From Rhodoferax sp. (GTDB lineage: Bacteria; Pseudomonadota; Gammaproteobacteria; Burkholderiales; Burkholderiaceae_C): DNA of 8,841 nucleotides. Every line of letters begins with the position of its first letter. Position 1 is the first letter of the stretch. Shown here piece by piece: positions 6,810 to 8,841 of this stretch. Where the stretch lies: the NCBI GenBank assembly GCA_021731215.1, contig JAKFXU010000049.1:1-8841 (forward strand), in the 5' to 3' direction. The position numbers and the translations under genes are program-made. The notes below the pieces were generated by a model. That model did not search any database, was not told the DNA's origin, and saw only the letters and a program-made list of their open reading frames with translations.

Positions 6810-8366
6810 ATGACAATTCCCCGACTGCAACTTGCGGGCATCAGCAAAAGCTACCCCGGCGTGCTCGCCAACAGCGAGGTGTGCTTGACGGTCATGCCCG
6901 GCGAGACCCATGCGGTGCTGGGCGAAAACGGCGCCGGTAAATCGACGCTGATGAAAATCATCTATGGCGCCATCAAACCCGATGCCGGGCAGATGATGCT
7001 CAACGGCCAACTGATGCAGATCCGTAGTCCCAAGGAGGCGCGGGCCAACGGGATCAGCATGGTGTTCCAGCATTTCAACCTGTTTGACACCATGACGGTG
7101 GCCGAAAACGTGTGGCTGGGGCTGACCCGCAGTTCGCTGGCGCAGGTCACGGCCAGCATTGTCGCCAAGGCAACGGAGTATGGGCTTGACATCGATCCTG
7201 CGCGTCCGGTGCATACCCTGAGTGTGGGCGAGATGCAGCGGGTGGAAATTATTCGCGCCTTGCTGACGCGCCCGGAATTGCTGATTCTCGATGAGCCCAC
7301 CTCGGTGCTGACGCCGCAGGCGGTGGGAAAACTGTTCGTGGTACTCAAAAAACTGGCCTCCGAGGGTTGCAGCATTTTGTACATCAGCCACAAATTGCAC
7401 GAGATTCGCGAACTGTGCAACGCCTGCACCGTGTTGCGCGCTGGCAAGGTGACGGGCGTGTGCAACCCGGCGCAGGAATCGAATGCCTCGCTGTCGCGCA
7501 TGATGATCGGGGCCGAGCCGCCGCAGCTGACCCATGGCGCGCAACAGGCTGGTGCGCCGGTGCTGCGGGTGCAGCATTTGACGCTGGCGCGCGCGGACCA
7601 GTTTGGTGTTGACCTCGATGACGTTTCGCTGGAGGTGCGCGCCGGCGAGGTGGTCGGCGTGGCCGGGGTGTCGGGCAACGGCCAGAAGGAGTTGCTCTAC
7701 GCGCTGTCAGGCGAAGATGTGCGTGCTGCGCCTGGCTCGATTCGCATTGGCGACGCCGATGCCGCAAAGTTGCACCCGGGTGGACGGCGCAAGCTGGGGC
7801 TGCACTTTGTGCCCGAGGAGCGTCTGGGCCGCGGTGCCGTGCCGACGCTGAGCCTGGCGCACAACCTGCTGCTCTCGCGCCATGAAGCGATTTCGCACCC
7901 GCGCTTTGCCGGCGGCTGGATCAGGGTCGCGCAGCTCGAAGCGCACGCCGCTAAGATCATCCGGCGCTTCAACGTCAAGGCCGGCGGCCCGCGCGCACAG
8001 GCGCGTTCGCTGTCGGGCGGCAATTTGCAGAAATTCATCGTCGGGCGCGAAATAGATGCCAATCCCAAGCTGCTCATCGTGTCGCAACCAACCTGGGGCG
8101 TCGATGTCGGGGCGGCGGCGCAGATTCGGGGCGAAATTCTGGCCTTGCGCGATGCCGGCTGCGCCGTGCTGGTGGTCAGCGAAGAACTCGATGAGTTGTT
8201 TGAAATCAGTGACCGCCTGCACGTGATGGCGCGCGGCCGCCTGTCGCCGTCGGTGCCAATCGGGCAGGCCAGCGTGGAGAAGATCGGCGCCTGGATGAGC
8301 GGCTTGTGGCATGAGGAGGTGCAGGCACGCCTGAGCCAGATGGCGCCCGAGGTGCTCCATGCTTAA
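6810..8366 (+). CDS. BMP/YufO-type ABC importer ATPase, two fused nucleotide-binding domains (purine/nucleoside uptake)
   Basis: This is a 518-residue protein with two ABC ATPase domains in tandem, as in the YufO/NupO family that works with BmpA/PnrA lipoproteins and YufP-YufQ permeases in nucleoside or purine import. Domain 1 is canonical: Walker A GENGAGKST (38-46), Q-loop around Gln87, signature LSVGEMQ (137-143), Walker B LLILDEPTS (157-165) and switch His194. Domain 2 has a degenerate Walker A (GVSGNGQKE, 286-294), an intact signature LSGGNLQK (401-408) and a Walker B without the acidic pair (LLIVSQPTWGVD, 421-432), which is usual for this family. The start at 6810 matches where family homology begins, and no earlier start exists in frame nearby; its ribosome site is weak. 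The permease start lies inside its last codons. Divergence from xdhAB points to a purine substrate. A sugar transporter (RbsA-like) is the alternative, but the wording fits YufO better. Confidence 0.9.
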   Translation: MTIPRLQLAGISKSYPGVLANSEVCLTVMPGETHAVLGENGAGKSTLMKIIYGAIKPDAGQMMLNGQLMQIRSPKEARANGISMVFQHFNLFDTMTVAENVWLGLTRSSLAQVTASIVAKATEYGLDIDPARPVHTLSVGEMQRVEIIRALLTRPELLILDEPTSVLTPQAVGKLFVVLKKLASEGCSILYISHKLHEIRELCNACTVLRAGKVTGVCNPAQESNASLSRMMIGAEPPQLTHGAQQAGAPVLRVQHLTLARADQFGVDLDDVSLEVRAGEVVGVAGVSGNGQKELLYALSGEDVRAAPGSIRIGDADAAKLHPGGRRKLGLHFVPEERLGRGAVPTLSLAHNLLLSRHEAISHPRFAGGWIRVAQLEAHAAKIIRRFNVKAGGPRAQARSLSGGNLQKFIVGREIDANPKLLIVSQPTWGVDVGAAAQIRGEILALRDAGCAVLVVSEELDELFEISDRLHVMARGRLSPSVPIGQASVEKIGAWMSGLWHEEVQARLSQMAPEVLHA

Positions 8367-8841
8367 GCTCGAAGCCAGAGCGCAAGCTTCGCGCTGGTGG
8401 AGTTATGCCTCGCCGCTGCTGGCACTCGGAGTCACCGTCATCATCGGCGTCGTGCTGTTCGCCGCTTTGGGCAAGGACCCGGTGAGCGGCTTGAGGGTGT
8501 TTTTCTGGGAGCCGATCAAGAGCGGCTACGCGCTGGGTGAATTGACCGTCAAGGCCACGCCCTTGCTGCTGATCGCGCTGGGCTTGGCGGTGTGTTTCCG
8601 CTCCAACGTCTGGAATATCGGGGCCGAGGGGCAGTATGTGCTGGGCGCCATCGCCGCCAGCGGCGTGGCGCTGCTGGCCGGCCCCGGCACCGGCGGCTGG
8701 ATTGTGATGCCGATCCTGCTGGCGGGCGTGCTGGGCGGCATGTTCTGGGCCGGCATCACGGCCTGGTTGCGCGACCGCTTCAATGCCAACGAGATTCTGG
8801 TCAGCCTGATGCTGGTCTATGTGGCGGTGCAGGTGCTGAGC
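8359..8841 (+). CDS. BMP/YufP-type ABC importer permease, N-terminal part
   Basis: This gene runs off the right edge; 161 codons are visible without a stop. The ATG at 8359 overlaps the end of the ATPase gene by 8 bases and is preceded by GAGGTG (8349-8354), so translation is coupled. The protein is hydrophobic, with likely membrane segments at about 16-37, 62-80, 93-108, 114-136 and 146-161. The stretches ALGLAVCFRSNVWNIGAEGQ (73-92) and NANEILVSLML (142-152) are family hallmarks of the YufP/BmpC permeases of nucleoside importers (BPD_transp_2 superfamily). A second permease (YufQ-like) and a BMP-family binding lipoprotein are expected beyond the window. The exact substrate is inferred from the purine oxidation genes next door. 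Confidence 0.9.
   Translation, partial: MLKLEARAQASRWWSYASPLLALGVTVIIGVVLFAALGKDPVSGLRVFFWEPIKSGYALGELTVKATPLLLIALGLAVCFRSNVWNIGAEGQYVLGAIAASGVALLAGPGTGGWIVMPILLAGVLGGMFWAGITAWLRDRFNANEILVSLMLVYVAVQVLS

Noticed and set aside
6696..7577. N-terminal extension of XdhA by 294 residues through a long open minus-strand frame
   Set aside because: It lies antisense to the conserved ABC ATPase gene, has no family resemblance, and XdhA homology and a good ribosome site begin at 6695. Open antisense frames are expected at this GC content.
7665..8106. Second ABC domain of the ATPase as a decayed or pseudogene domain
   Set aside because: The loss of the Walker B acidic pair and altered Walker A are normal for YufO-type proteins; the frame is intact and the signature motif is conserved.

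Overview
The window is ordinary chromosomal DNA from a GC-rich betaproteobacterium. The codon bias, the protein wording and the gene neighbourhood suggest a Comamonadaceae member (Rhodoferax, Polaromonas or Acidovorax type). That placement is inference, since no rRNA or marker gene is present. The window is almost fully coding. It holds no RNA gene, mobile element or CRISPR array, and no gap exceeds about 115 bases.

Left part (1-2166, plus strand): this is the tail of a branched-chain-amino-acid-type (HAAT) ABC transporter operon. It comprises the last 37 codons of a LivG-like ATPase, a complete LivF-like ATPase, and, 8 bases later, a glycerate 2-kinase of the GckA/TtuD (MOFRL) family. The tight spacing indicates one transcript. 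A Crp/Fnr-superfamily regulator (2235-2858) follows in the same direction. It has its own promoter signal, a near-perfect FNR-type box (TTGAT-N4-CTCAA) placed so that transcription could begin at or next to the start codon.

Right part (2902-8841): this is a divergent purine module. On the minus strand, xdhA and xdhB overlap by ATGA and encode the two-subunit bacterial xanthine dehydrogenase, with all iron-sulfur cysteines, FAD motifs and molybdenum-site residues present. On the plus strand, a duplicated-NBD ATPase and the start of a permease belong to the BMP/YufO-YufP type of nucleoside or purine importer. The two units share a 114-bp intergenic region that contains an imperfect dyad and a direct repeat, both candidate regulatory sites.

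Working together (inference): the importer would bring in purine nucleosides or bases, and XdhAB would oxidise hypoxanthine and xanthine to urate. If urate is further degraded to glyoxylate, glycerate 2-kinase would be the step that returns that carbon to glycolysis. The link between the left and right halves is therefore plausible but not shown by the sequence. I found no convincing undescribed system. The most interesting points are the regulator with its FNR-type box and possible leaderless start, and the shared purine promoter region.
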